Assembly: GCA_011364975.1 (NCBI GenBank)
Contig: RDOE01000006.1
Span: forward strand, 1 to 64,000
Direction: 5' to 3'
Source: Promethearchaeota archaeon
GTDB taxonomy: Archaea; Asgardarchaeota; Lokiarchaeia; Sigyniarchaeales; SOKP01
Length of the DNA stretch: 64,000 nt
A model generated the notes under the pieces. The model ran no database searches. It was not told the origin of the DNA and saw only the letters and a list, made by a program, of their open reading frames with translations. Of this stretch, positions 26,109 through 34,180 are shown piece by piece. Position numbers and translations under genes: made by a program. Position 1 is the stretch's first letter. Each line of letters opens with the position of its first letter.

Positions 26109-26672
26109 TTATTTGGGATTTCTATGTAGCTGTATTATCGATAATAACCCAAGTAATTTTGAGAAATCGATTTCTTCTTGATTATCTTCTTTAGGATTCC
26201 AACCAAAAAGTATTTTTGCTGACTTACCGAATTCAGAAACATAACATTTCATTAAACTGATCTTTTGATTCTTTTCAGTTATAAATTCTACATGGCATTT
26301 ATAACGGTGAAATCCATGTCTTACTACTACATCTTCAGGATTGGCATGAAGATTTTTTACCCAACCTGATTTTTCTCCCATTGCAGAAAAAATTGTAATT
26401 ACATCCTCAAATCTCCTATACTCTAGGGGAGTTCTTCTTTTTTTCCCATCTTTCCACCCTATAGTTGTTAAGATTAAAATTGCCCATCCAAAACCTAGTA
26501 AGGGTAATACTCCTAAACGGTACAATGGTATCATGAAATATTTGTTTAATTTTTGCCACCTTCTCAACTTCTTTTTCTTTGAAAATTCATCTCGAAAGTG
26601 GAAATTATATATAACTGATCCAGGGCGTGGTAAGTCTCCAGTTTTTATTTTCTTTTTATCATTTTGAGCCAT
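26109..26672 (-). CDS. Deazaflavin-dependent nitroreductase-family protein
   Basis: Belongs by eye to the F420H2-dependent (Ddn/DUF385) split-barrel family: FGWAILILTTIGWKDGKKRRTPLEYRRFEDVITIFS (part) followed by GEKSGWVKNLHANPEDVVVRHG, which matches the xGxxxxPxWxxNLxAxPxVxV pattern. N-terminal 55 residues include a basic, partly hydrophobic segment near 45-68. Such enzymes reduce quinones or nitro groups with F420 or bind related cofactors. Substrate unknown. Confidence 0.78.
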   Translation of the reverse strand: MAQNDKKKIKTGDLPRPGSVIYNFHFRDEFSKKKKLRRWQKLNKYFMIPLYRLGVLPLLGFGWAILILTTIGWKDGKKRRTPLEYRRFEDVITIFSAMGEKSGWVKNLHANPEDVVVRHGFHRYKCHVEFITEKNQKISLMKCYVSEFGKSAKILFGWNPKEDNQEEIDFSKLLGLLSIIQLHRNPK

Positions 26673-26739
26673 TTTTTTTTAAAATTTGTATAATTTCTTA
26701 TATATCTTTTTTAAAGAGAGAATCTTAAGATTTATTAAT

Positions 26740-27012
26740 TTATTTTTCTGAAAATTGCGATTCTTTCGCAGAATTTTCACCCTTCTTATTTTTTTTATGT
26801 GGTTTTGGTATTGATAAAAAAAACAGAATAACTGCTAATGGAACCATAATATAATTCCCAACAACACCAGGAGCAATTCCTACAGTTTCAAAAGGTTTTA
26901 ATAAACCTACACCAATACGCATTATGTATTCAATTATGATTAAAATGTACATGAATGGTATCAAATTTTTATAACGAAAAAATACCACCAGAAAAACAAT
27001 ACTCATAAACAT
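26740..27012 (-). CDS. Small three-helix membrane protein
   Basis: The 90 residues hold about three hydrophobic helices (1-10 plus 17-36 and 50-70) and a Lys/Ser/Glu-rich cytoplasmic tail. The frame stays open for nine more codons upstream of the ATG at 27012 with only a CTG as another start candidate, so the N-terminal helix may be short or the true start unclear. No family assigned. It lies just upstream of the deazaflavin-dependent gene on the same strand. Confidence 0.5.
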   Translation of the reverse strand: MFMSIVFLVVFFRYKNLIPFMYILIIIEYIMRIGVGLLKPFETVGIAPGVVGNYIMVPLAVILFFLSIPKPHKKNKKGENSAKESQFSEK

Positions 27013-27089
27013 TTTCTGCTCTCTCAGGAAGTAACTTTTTTAATAGGATAGACAAATTTGATCAACACCTCAAAAAATAGTATTTAAAA

Positions 27090-27194
27090 TGGGCCTAGCA
27101 GGATTCGAACCTGCGACATCCCAGTCCGAAGCCTTGTGCAGTATCGCACAGATTGCGAATCTTGGGCACCCTATCCAGACTAGATTATAGGCCC
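27090..27194 (-). tRNA. trnR-TCG: tRNA-Arg (anticodon TCG) with a 30-nt intron in the anticodon stem
   Basis: Acceptor GGGCCTA pairs with TAGGCCC, the T arm is GCAGG-TTCGAAT-CCTGC and the discriminator is A (27090). The loop CTTCGGA and 3' stem CTGGG are present, but the 5' stem strand CCC is separated from them by about 30 bases (27134-27163 on the minus strand). The 5' exon GTGC can pair with GCAC at the intron's 3' end, leaving bulges CCA and AAG, which places the junction at 29/30; a junction at 30/31 would give a better stem (CCCAG). The intron itself can form the hairpin AGATT-CGC-AATCT. Mature length is 75. Confidence 0.87.
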
Positions 27195-27300
27195 ATTATC
27201 GAGATAATAAATTTTGATTATAAGGAGATCATGTTTTCTATCTAAAAAAAGTTTGGATATCTAAGAATTATCTCAACCATAAATTTTACAATCAAATAGC

Positions 27301-27768
27301 TTAGATGTGGTTGGTTAAATAATAATTAATATATTGGAAGAAAATCTTCAACAAATTTCTAATAATAATGCCATCAGACAAATTTCCTTGTATTTTAACC
27401 AACCCTCTCATAAATGAATCGGTAGGGTCTAATCTTTGAGTAAATATTCTTTTAAAAACTTTCTTAGAAAGAATAAAGTGAATGATTTTCATTTCTTCTG
27501 GGACATTTTCATAATAAGATGTATTAAAGGTTAATTTTGCTCCTACTTTCTTTATCCATATATTATAATCTATATCATGAATGTATATATGAAAAAACAT
27601 GTCATCATACAGATTAAGTTCGTCTTTTAAATCTTCGGATTCATGTGATATCTCTACAATTAATTTAACTAACTCATCTAAAGTAGATTTAGCGTTCCCT
27701 CCTGTTGATTCTAATGAGTTTAAAATCAAACTTATTACATTTGAATCAATCATACTAACTTCAGTCAT
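27301..27768 (-). CDS. SCP2-like sterol/lipid carrier protein, paralogue 1
   Basis: The 155 residues follow the SCP2 plan of the cluster: helical start (SLESTGGNAKSTLDELVKLIVEI), FFHIYIHDIDYNIWIKKVGAKLTF, then the FMRGLVKIQGNLSDGIIIRNLLKIF end that corresponds to the (A)GxIxVxGNxxxAxxL helix pair of SCP2 domains. SCP2 domains bind lipids or acyl-CoA in a hydrophobic tunnel. This copy is the most divergent of the four in the region and is less acidic than the plus-strand copies. Confidence 0.65.
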   Translation of the reverse strand: MTEVSMIDSNVISLILNSLESTGGNAKSTLDELVKLIVEISHESEDLKDELNLYDDMFFHIYIHDIDYNIWIKKVGAKLTFNTSYYENVPEEMKIIHFILSKKVFKRIFTQRLDPTDSFMRGLVKIQGNLSDGIIIRNLLKIFFQYINYYLTNHI

Positions 27769-27880
27769 TTAGTTCCATAGTCAATTTAACATGTTAAATA
27801 TTCATGTAACCGATGAAAAATATAGAGATGAATTATTTAAAACTTCATATAATATAGCGATGATAAGATCATACTTTTAA

Positions 27881-28312
27881 TTATTTTTTATAATTCGCTT
27901 TTGACAAATATTTAAAGAATAAACGAAAAAGTTTGATATATCTTACACCCTGAGAAAGATCTCCCTCGACATTAATCTTTCCTTTCATGAACTCATCAAC
28001 ACCACTCTCTTCACCCTTGAGTATCTTTATTATTAAACTTTTGGTAAATATCATTTTGAATTTTGCTTTAGGATTAATTCCTTCAGAATAGTCTAATCTC
28101 CCATTTGATACTTCTAACCAATATTTAAAATTAACATCCTTTATACAAGTTTGGTAAATATCATCTAACCCAAGCAATTCTTCTTTTAATTCTTCTGTGT
28201 TATTAATTACATTAACTCCAATCTTAATGATTCTTTCTAGGATTTTTATAAATTCCTTATTTGTCCCTTCTAAGCCATTTAATAATGAATTTATGGCATC
28301 ATTATCGAGCAT
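27881..28312 (-). CDS. SCP2-like sterol/lipid carrier protein, paralogue 2
   Basis: A 143-residue relative of the gene at 27301, on the same strand and 112 bases away. Shared features are the helical start (INSLLNGLEGTNKEFIKIL), IYQTCIKDVNFKYWLEVSNGRLDYSEG and the closing EFMKGKINVEGDLSQGVRYIKLFRLFF, again the SCP2-type GxIxVEGxL turn and last helix. Paired promoters are not obvious. Function in lipid or acyl-CoA binding is inferred from the fold only. Confidence 0.68.
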   Translation of the reverse strand: MLDNDAINSLLNGLEGTNKEFIKILERIIKIGVNVINNTEELKEELLGLDDIYQTCIKDVNFKYWLEVSNGRLDYSEGINPKAKFKMIFTKSLIIKILKGEESGVDEFMKGKINVEGDLSQGVRYIKLFRLFFKYLSKANYKK

Positions 28313-28514
28313 TTAGTTTTTTGAACAAACTTGTAATTATTATTCTCTTACCTTATATAACAATCTCAGAATTAATATTTATGTCTTTATTTTAATGACT
28401 TAATAACCTTATTGTCAGCAAGTATGATTTAATCTCATTCTACAAATTCTATAATAAAATTTTTATATTTGAAACTATTTCAATTGTTATATAACATAAG
28501 ATATTTCGCACTAA

Positions 28515-28619
28515 GCCCGCTTAGTGTAGCCCGGTCCAGCATTCGGGACTGTCACTCCTGCGACGCGGGTTCAAAAAAAAAGGGTTATTAACTCTTTTCT
28601 GAAATTCCCGCAGCGGGCG
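28515..28619 (+). tRNA. trnD-GTC: tRNA-Asp (anticodon GTC) with a 30-nt intron in the T-loop
   Basis: Acceptor GCCCGCT pairs with AGCGGGC, the anticodon arm is CGGGA-CTGTCAC-TCCTG, and the discriminator is G as expected for Asp. The T stem GCGGG (28565-28569) and CCCGC (28607-28611) flank a T-loop that is split: TTCAAA, then 30 bases (28576-28605), then T. TTCA pairs with TGAA at 28600-28603 to form a four-pair helix between three-base bulges AAA and ATT, the bulge-helix-bulge splice motif, which fixes the junction at 59/60. The intron also has a nine-pair hairpin (AAAAGGGTT...AACTCTTTT, one G-T). Confidence 0.93.
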
Positions 28620-28729
28620 CTTTTTATCTGTATTTGAATTATTGATAATTTTTAGATTAGATAAAGTCTTTTAAGAATTCAAACGACAAAATGAAATATT
28701 ATTTTAATCTTTAAAAACATAATCATCAT

Positions 28730-28746
28730 AAAAGCTTAAAGCTTTT
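28730..28746. repeat. Perfect 17-bp palindrome upstream of an SCP2 gene
   Basis: AAAAGCTT-A-AAGCTTTT is a perfect inverted repeat with a one-base centre, in the 215-base gap between tRNA-Asp and the SCP2 gene starting at 28835. It may be a protein-binding site or simply part of AT-rich DNA. The rest of the gap is AT-rich and shows no other structure I could support. Confidence 0.4.
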
Positions 28747-28834
28747 TAAGTTAGAATAAATTTTCATAATCACAATTCAAATTAACTTCAAATTAATTTT
28801 GGAGATAAAAAAATTAAAAATTGGATGAGAAAAT

Positions 28835-29263
28835 ATGGTTGATGAAAAATTATTAAAGACTTTTAAAGAAAAGATGGATGCTGGAGCAGCAGCAGCTGAT
28901 CCAAAAGACACCTTAATGGTTTACGAGCTTTTTAAGCAAGTTGCCGAAGAAAATGATGACTTAAAAGAAGAATTAGAAGATATGGATATTACCATTCAAA
29001 TGATTCTTACTGATGCCGGTGATAGATTCTGGTTAAAAGCTCACGATGGCACTTTAGAGTTCGGCGAAGGTGATGTTGATAATCCATCCTTTACTTTCTC
29101 TGCGACCAAAGAAGTTGGTGCCGGATTATTATTCGGAGAAGTTGATGCTACAAGTGCCTATATGGCTGGTGACATCACCGTAGAAGGTAATCTACAAGAT
29201 GCGATGGCATTTCAAGAGATCATTGAATTAGCTCTTGAAGCTGTTGAGGATATGCTTGATTAA
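28835..29263 (+). CDS. SCP2-like sterol/lipid carrier protein, paralogue 3 (acidic)
   Basis: A 142-residue acidic protein with a clear SCP2 C-terminal pattern: DRFWLKAHDGTLEFGEGDVDNPSFTFSA (part), GLLFGEVDATSAYMAGDITVEGNLQDAMAFQEIIELA (part), matching the AMMxGKxxVxGNxxxAxxL stretch of SCP2. Start ATG at 28835. It shares 50 identical consecutive bases (29129-29178) with paralogue 4, pointing to recent duplication or gene conversion. Confidence 0.78.
   Translation: MVDEKLLKTFKEKMDAGAAAADPKDTLMVYELFKQVAEENDDLKEELEDMDITIQMILTDAGDRFWLKAHDGTLEFGEGDVDNPSFTFSATKEVGAGLLFGEVDATSAYMAGDITVEGNLQDAMAFQEIIELALEAVEDMLD
29129..29178 (+). repeat. 50-bp exact repeat shared with the next SCP2 gene
   Basis: The bases 29129-29178 recur without a difference at 29890-29939, inside two tandem SCP2 genes. 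Flanking codons differ at third positions, so the identical block stands out against the rest of the alignment. Conserved protein sequence alone would not normally keep so many consecutive synonymous sites. Confidence 0.8.
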
Positions 29264-29586
29264 GTTGGAAAAATATTTAAATCAGAAATTCTCCAACACT
29301 AAATTTATCTTCTTTTTTATTTTACAAACAATCTATTTTTTTTAATTTATTTTATATTTCGGCTAAATTTTTCTCTTAAATTAATCCTTTTTACCGACAG
29401 ATTTCATATTAATAATTTATCGGAATTTTATAGGTTAAAAAATATTTTTAAAAAAGTATGGGGTGAGAAATAAAACCTTTTTATATATTAATGGGTTATA
29501 TTTAATAGTATTTATATAATACATAAATACTAAATTCAATTTAATTGACTGAAAATCAAAAAGATAGGTTGATATAATCAAAAGAG
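29264..29586. other. Gene-free gap between two SCP2 genes
   Basis: 323 bases without a coding frame. GTTGGA at 29264-29269 can pair with TCCAAC at 29292-29297, and a T-rich run follows, which could be a terminator of the upstream gene. Two TATA-like stretches, TTTATATATTAA near 29480-29491 and TTTATATAATAC near 29510-29523, lie about 75-115 bases before the downstream start and may be promoter elements. Nothing else is seen. Confidence 0.4.
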
Positions 29587-29595
29587 TTGATTAAT

Positions 29596-30030
29596 ATGGT
29601 TGATGAAGCATTATTAAAAGAAATGAAGGGAAAATTTGATGCTGGAGCCGCTGCTGGAGATCCAGCAGACTCTTTAAAGGTTTTTGAGCTCTTTAAACAA
29701 ATTGCTGAAGAGAATGACGACTTAAAAGAAGAATTGGAAGATATGGACATTGTTATTCAGGCGGTAGTTACAGATGCTGATTATAAATTCTGGCTAAAAG
29801 CCCATGATGGGACCTTAGAGTATGGTGATGGAGATGTTGATAATCCATCCTTTACGTTTTCAGCTAATAAGGAAGTCGGGTTAGGTATGTTATTCGGAGA
29901 AGTTGATGCTACAAGTGCCTATATGGCTGGTGACATCACAGTAGAAGGTAACTTACAAGACGCGATGGCTTTCCAAGAAATTATCGAATTAGCCTTGGAA
30001 GCGTATGAAGATTTAGCTGAAGATTTATAA
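29596..30030 (+). CDS. SCP2-like sterol/lipid carrier protein, paralogue 4 (acidic)
   Basis: Close relative of paralogue 3 (the start MVDEALLKEMKGKFDAGAAAG lines up with MVDEKLLKTFKEKMDAGAAAA; parts quoted), with the same WLKAHDGTLEYGDG and FGEVDATSAYMAGDITVEG segments. The ATG at 29596 is preferred over the TTG at 29587, by alignment with paralogue 3. Strong AT-rich upstream sequence suggests a separate promoter. Likely a cytosolic lipid or acyl-CoA carrier. Confidence 0.78.
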   Translation: MVDEALLKEMKGKFDAGAAAGDPADSLKVFELFKQIAEENDDLKEELEDMDIVIQAVVTDADYKFWLKAHDGTLEYGDGDVDNPSFTFSANKEVGLGMLFGEVDATSAYMAGDITVEGNLQDAMAFQEIIELALEAYEDLAEDL

Positions 30031-30119
30031 AAAGATTAAGTCTATTAAATTCATTTATCTTCAGAGAAATCTAATCTCATTTTTTTTTATTTATTTTTAT
30101 CAATAAACTCAAGTTATAA

Positions 30120-31382
30120 TTATTTTCTCTGTTTTATGGTTAGTTTAAACACTTTATCATTTTTTTTTACTGGTTTATCCACTAATACACCGATAGAAAT
30201 ACTTTGAGTACCTGATTTAATGATGGGAGTTTCAGTAAGGTTCTTTTTCTGCTTAATTTGAATTGAAGTTACTTTTTGTCGTAAATATGTATCCGTATGC
30301 GTTCCAGTAATGAAAATTTCATCCCCCAATTTTAATTTACCTCTTGAAAGTAGTATTTTAGCTGCTTTTCTCTCTGGATAATAATTTAAAACTTTGCCAA
30401 TTTCGCTCTTTCTATATTTCGATACATTTCCATCATCCTCTCTTTGGATTTCTGTTCCTGTGGGTAAACCATAATAAAATCCAGTTGAAAAACCTCGATT
30501 GTATACCTTATTTAATTGTGAAAGCCAATATTTTACCTTTTCTTCTCTATATTCCTTGTTGAAATATGCATCAATCGCTTCTCTATAACATTTAGTAGCA
30601 GTCTCAACATATATTGGATCCCGCATTCGGCCTTCTATCTTAAAAGCATCAATATCGGCTTCAATCAATTCGGGGATATGTTCTATCATACACAAATCCT
30701 TAGTGTTGATAAAGAATACACCATCATATAGGAGTTCGTTTGATTGATCATCAACGACTCTCCATCTTCTGCGACAAGGTTGGATACATCGACCTCGATT
30801 TGCAGAATATTCTTGAGAACCACAAATTTCCGCAGAAAAATAACATCTTCCGGAGATAGAAGTACATTGAGCACCATGTACAAATGTTTCTATTTCAGTA
30901 GTAATTAATTTATTCTTAATTTCTTTAATTTGATTAAGAGAAAGTTCTCGAGCAAGGATTAGTCTTTGAGCGCCCAACTTCTCATAAAATTTTGCGCTTT
31001 GGGAGTTAGAAATATTTGCTTGAGTTGATATATGAAATGGTAAACCTCGCTCCTTGACTAATTCGATGGCACCAATATCATGAATTATTACTGCATCAAT
31101 TTCCGCTTCTAAAGCTTGATCTAATACATTTTTGAGCAATTCGAGCTCATTTTCATAGATCACGATGTTTGTGGTTAAATACGCATTAATGTTGAAATCA
31201 TGACACGTTTTTACGACATTTGATAAATCACTTAATTTAAAATTATCACTGAACATTCTCATATTAAAAGATTCTACGCCAAAATACACAGCATTAGCAC
31301 TTTCTAATACCGCATTTAATGACTTGTAATTTTTCAAGGGTGCCATTAATTCAGGCTTTTTTTTAGTAGCCATTATCGCCAT
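30120..31382 (-). CDS. Peptidase U32-family protein
   Basis: A 420-residue protein of the U32 group (YegQ/RlhA/TrhP-like), which includes collagenase-annotated proteins and tRNA/rRNA hydroxylation factors. Seen: a TIM-barrel-like N-terminal part with DAVIIHDIGAI and PFHISTQANISNS, the Cys-rich HGAQCTSISGRCYFSAEICG (part) and GRCIQPCRRRWR signature, and KIEGRMRDPIYVET. The C-terminal 100 residues form a beta-rich domain typical of U32 proteins. The MAIM start contains a second ATG four codons in. Function is probably RNA modification-related rather than proteolysis. Confidence 0.85.
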   Translation of the reverse strand: MAIMATKKKPELMAPLKNYKSLNAVLESANAVYFGVESFNMRMFSDNFKLSDLSNVVKTCHDFNINAYLTTNIVIYENELELLKNVLDQALEAEIDAVIIHDIGAIELVKERGLPFHISTQANISNSQSAKFYEKLGAQRLILARELSLNQIKEIKNKLITTEIETFVHGAQCTSISGRCYFSAEICGSQEYSANRGRCIQPCRRRWRVVDDQSNELLYDGVFFINTKDLCMIEHIPELIEADIDAFKIEGRMRDPIYVETATKCYREAIDAYFNKEYREEKVKYWLSQLNKVYNRGFSTGFYYGLPTGTEIQREDDGNVSKYRKSEIGKVLNYYPERKAAKILLSRGKLKLGDEIFITGTHTDTYLRQKVTSIQIKQKKNLTETPIIKSGTQSISIGVLVDKPVKKNDKVFKLTIKQRK

Positions 31383-31476
31383 CCCATATTAAATACTTAT
31401 AATAGAAATAAGTAAACAAGGTAAATATTATGATTGATTATTAAAAAAAATAAATAATAAAAAGTTGAATTAAGTT

Positions 31477-33201
31477 TTACAAAGCGGTAAACCAAAGATA
31501 AAACAAGAACATTCCAATTGCAAAGAATAGTCCTGAAAAAATATACGCCATATGTTTTGCATAATTGCGAAAACGTCTTCCTGACTCGGTTTCTATTGTA
31601 TCTACTTGAATATATGGATTTGGGCCCCTTCGATACCAGCCTTTTATTCTAACGTTTTGCCCAACTAACCGTTTAGCCTTGGTAATAGCCCAGAAAAAGT
31701 CTACAAAAGGCAATCCATAGCGGTAATCTATATACATTAAACCAGTGCTATCTTGAAAAAATAAATCTTCACTAAAGTAATAACCTGGAATTCCCCTTCC
31801 AACAATTCTTCCTTCAATTATTGTAGGTACCGTTCGTATTGGAGATACTTTTATATTGGACACTAGTTCCACAATGTTATTAAACTCAAATCCGGTACGA
31901 TATTTAAAGTATGCTCTAGCTATTACTCCTATTCCTATTGCAAAGAATCCTAGAGCCCAAAATAAGATAAAATTACTATAGAATAAAGGAATTTGCCAAG
32001 AAAATAACCCTACCATCCCTAAAATCTGTATAATTGTTAAGCCAAGTAATATAAAGAATATTAGCCATGGTAAGTTTTTTATAGTTAAATCCACTAAAAA
32101 CTCATCTAACATAGACTTACCTGCTTGCTCTTCTTTAATCTTTTTAGCTCCTGATAAATCATATTCAACTGGAACCCCATAAATCTCACATTCTTTGTTA
32201 AGTCTTTGGATTCTTTTAGCAGGTAGAGGATGTGTACTAAAGAGTTGAAAGTATTTTGCCCATGGATTGAATAAATCCCAACCAGCAGCTGCTTCAACTG
32301 CTTTTTTCGAAATTTGACCATCTAAACCTATTATAGTTTGCGTTGAAATAAGACCGGACTTATTGGGCTCAAAAATACCTAGACCACGAAGTGCTCTGAC
32401 GGGAGATTTACGTTTTTCATGCATTTCTTCTGTTGATCCACTCACAAGTAAACCATAAGCTATCTTAATTAAAGCAGTTGAGAGATCGTTTGGATTGTTA
32501 GTTATTTCTGCAGAATGTTGATCAGCATAATATTCTCGGATTCGACTTATTAATAATGATACTAGATATCCAATGTAATACGCTATATAGGATATTGCAG
32601 CTATAGCTATTAAGGCTAATCCAATGTAATTACCTGAATCACTATCTCTAGATCGCCTCGAACTTCCAGAAAATCTAGCAGCATAATAAGACCATCGTGC
32701 TATGGTCAATAATATTAGAGGAATAGCGAATACAACTGTCATTAATATGAAATCACTATGTACAATATGTCCTAATTCGTGAGCAACTACAGCTTTTTGT
32801 TCTTTCTTATTTAGATAATGTAAAATGCCATCTGTGACAACTAATCTAGCACTATTCTTAGTCCAACCAAATGTAAAAGCATTTGGATTTAGATCATGAA
32901 TAATTCCCATTTTCGGGGTTCTTATTCCTTCATATTCAACAACTTTGTTTACTGCGTCAGCAAGATGTGGAAATTGAAAAGTAAAATCCTCATACGTGAT
33001 CCAATCTATCCTATAAATCCAACGAATAATAAGAGGGGATATTCCATACTGAAAAAGAACAATCAAAATTGTGAATGCAACCATCAAGAAAAGTCCAAAT
33101 AAGTCATTTGGAAGAAACCATATACCTATTGTAAATACAACCGCATAAATCAATCCAAACAAAAACAAAACAGCAAAAGAGGATGCTAATTTTAGTCCCA
33201 T
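31477..33201 (-). CDS. M48-family membrane metalloprotease with C-terminal OB-like domain
   Basis: HtpX-type zinc protease: two N-terminal membrane helices (about 5-27 and 33-55), the zinc site VVAHELGHIVHSDF (HELGH at 141-145), a second pair of helices, the third-ligand region SRIREYYADQHSAEI and the STHPLPAKRIQRLN motif. After about residue 385 come two more helices and then a beta-rich segment (IEGRIVGRGIPGYYFSEDLFF, YRYGLPFVDFFWA, QNVRIKGWYRRGPNPYIQV; parts) that resembles an OB-type domain, and a last membrane helix. HtpX proteins degrade misfolded membrane proteins. At 574 residues it is about twice the length of HtpX. Confidence 0.87.
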   Translation of the reverse strand: MGLKLASSFAVLFLFGLIYAVVFTIGIWFLPNDLFGLFLMVAFTILIVLFQYGISPLIIRWIYRIDWITYEDFTFQFPHLADAVNKVVEYEGIRTPKMGIIHDLNPNAFTFGWTKNSARLVVTDGILHYLNKKEQKAVVAHELGHIVHSDFILMTVVFAIPLILLTIARWSYYAARFSGSSRRSRDSDSGNYIGLALIAIAAISYIAYYIGYLVSLLISRIREYYADQHSAEITNNPNDLSTALIKIAYGLLVSGSTEEMHEKRKSPVRALRGLGIFEPNKSGLISTQTIIGLDGQISKKAVEAAAGWDLFNPWAKYFQLFSTHPLPAKRIQRLNKECEIYGVPVEYDLSGAKKIKEEQAGKSMLDEFLVDLTIKNLPWLIFFILLGLTIIQILGMVGLFSWQIPLFYSNFILFWALGFFAIGIGVIARAYFKYRTGFEFNNIVELVSNIKVSPIRTVPTIIEGRIVGRGIPGYYFSEDLFFQDSTGLMYIDYRYGLPFVDFFWAITKAKRLVGQNVRIKGWYRRGPNPYIQVDTIETESGRRFRNYAKHMAYIFSGLFFAIGMFLFYLWFTAL

Positions 33202-33403
33202 AATTATCGATTTAATTTTTTAATTTAAATAGTATTTATTAATCATTTTTTCAAAATGAATACTTATGATATTCAAGGAGGATTGGACTATTAACTTTAA
33301 TGGTGATTAAGGTAAGTTTTAAGAATTAATTTTCAATATCGAAAGAATTAAAACTGAAATCTTACATAATTATTTTAGGTTTTTTCCTATTATAGGTGGA
33401 TTA

Positions 33404-34030
33404 ATAATCGATTCAGATTTAAAAAAGCTTTATGATTTAACAGATTACCTTATCAAGCAACAATTTTATTTAACAGGCACTGACACCATTTTAGGGAGAA
33501 CTCCAGAAATATCAATAAAAATAAAGCATTCTGGTAAAGTTGTACGCAGATTTAAAGATCTTTTTTTAGATAATATCCATTTGTTCTTGGAGGGTAAATA
33601 CTTAGACTTTTTTGAAACTTTTAAACGAATTGAAGGGATTGATGATAACCATATCAAAGAGATTTATCAAGATATTCAAATTAAACTTGCAACCATGCAT
33701 ACGGAAGATTTTGATGTTACAATTCTCTATACTATTGCGTTAAGTTCATTGCTTTCAGGTATTCGAGAAATACATTTTAATATTTCTATTAATAAAGTAA
33801 TTGAAAGATTGATGATGCAAAATTCAGAATTAACAAAAAATCATATTCAGTTTGAATTAGATAAACTTTTTATGAAAAATAACGAAAATATTTCTATTCT
33901 CTACAATATATCTTTTCTTGAGGCTTTAGCGGAATCATTTAATTTTAAGTCAGTTTCTAAAAGATGTAAAATAGAGAATGCAAAATATAGGAACATAGTG
34001 GTAAAATTAATTCTAACCTCTACAAAATAA
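33404..34030 (+). CDS. Protein of unknown function with an apparent ATA start codon
   Basis: I do not recognise the family. The first ATG, GTG or TTG in frame is a TTG at 33581, but the frame stays open and protein-like from 33323 (for example DSDLKKLYDLTDYLIKQQ, GRTPEISIKIKHSGKVVRRFKDLF). GGTGGA at 33395-33400 followed by a three-base spacer and ATA at 33404 mimics the GGTGAT-TTA-ATG arrangement elsewhere in the window; ATC at 33407 is the other choice. The predicted 208-residue protein is mixed alpha/beta and ends helical. The two short upstream ATG frames at 33257 and 33300 are only 12 and 9 codons long. Confidence 0.5.
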   Translation: MIDSDLKKLYDLTDYLIKQQFYLTGTDTILGRTPEISIKIKHSGKVVRRFKDLFLDNIHLFLEGKYLDFFETFKRIEGIDDNHIKEIYQDIQIKLATMHTEDFDVTILYTIALSSLLSGIREIHFNISINKVIERLMMQNSELTKNHIQFELDKLFMKNNENISILYNISFLEALAESFNFKSVSKRCKIENAKYRNIVVKLILTSTK

Positions 34031-34180
34031 TCATTTTTATTTTATTAGGGAAAATTTATTAATAGAATTTAGCATCATGAATCAAAAGAAATTTATCTTG
34101 ATAAAGAGTATTATAATCATATATAAAATCATTTAAAATGTATAAATAACTTAAGAGTTTAAATTTACTTAGGTGATTGA

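Noticed and set aside
33257-33329. Two mini-frames upstream (12 and 9 codons) as leader peptides
   Set aside because: Too short to distinguish from chance; no attenuator structure was seen.
33581-34030. TTG at 33581 as the start of the unknown gene
   Set aside because: The frame is open and protein-like for more than 80 codons upstream and a GGTGGA site lies nearer ATA 33404.
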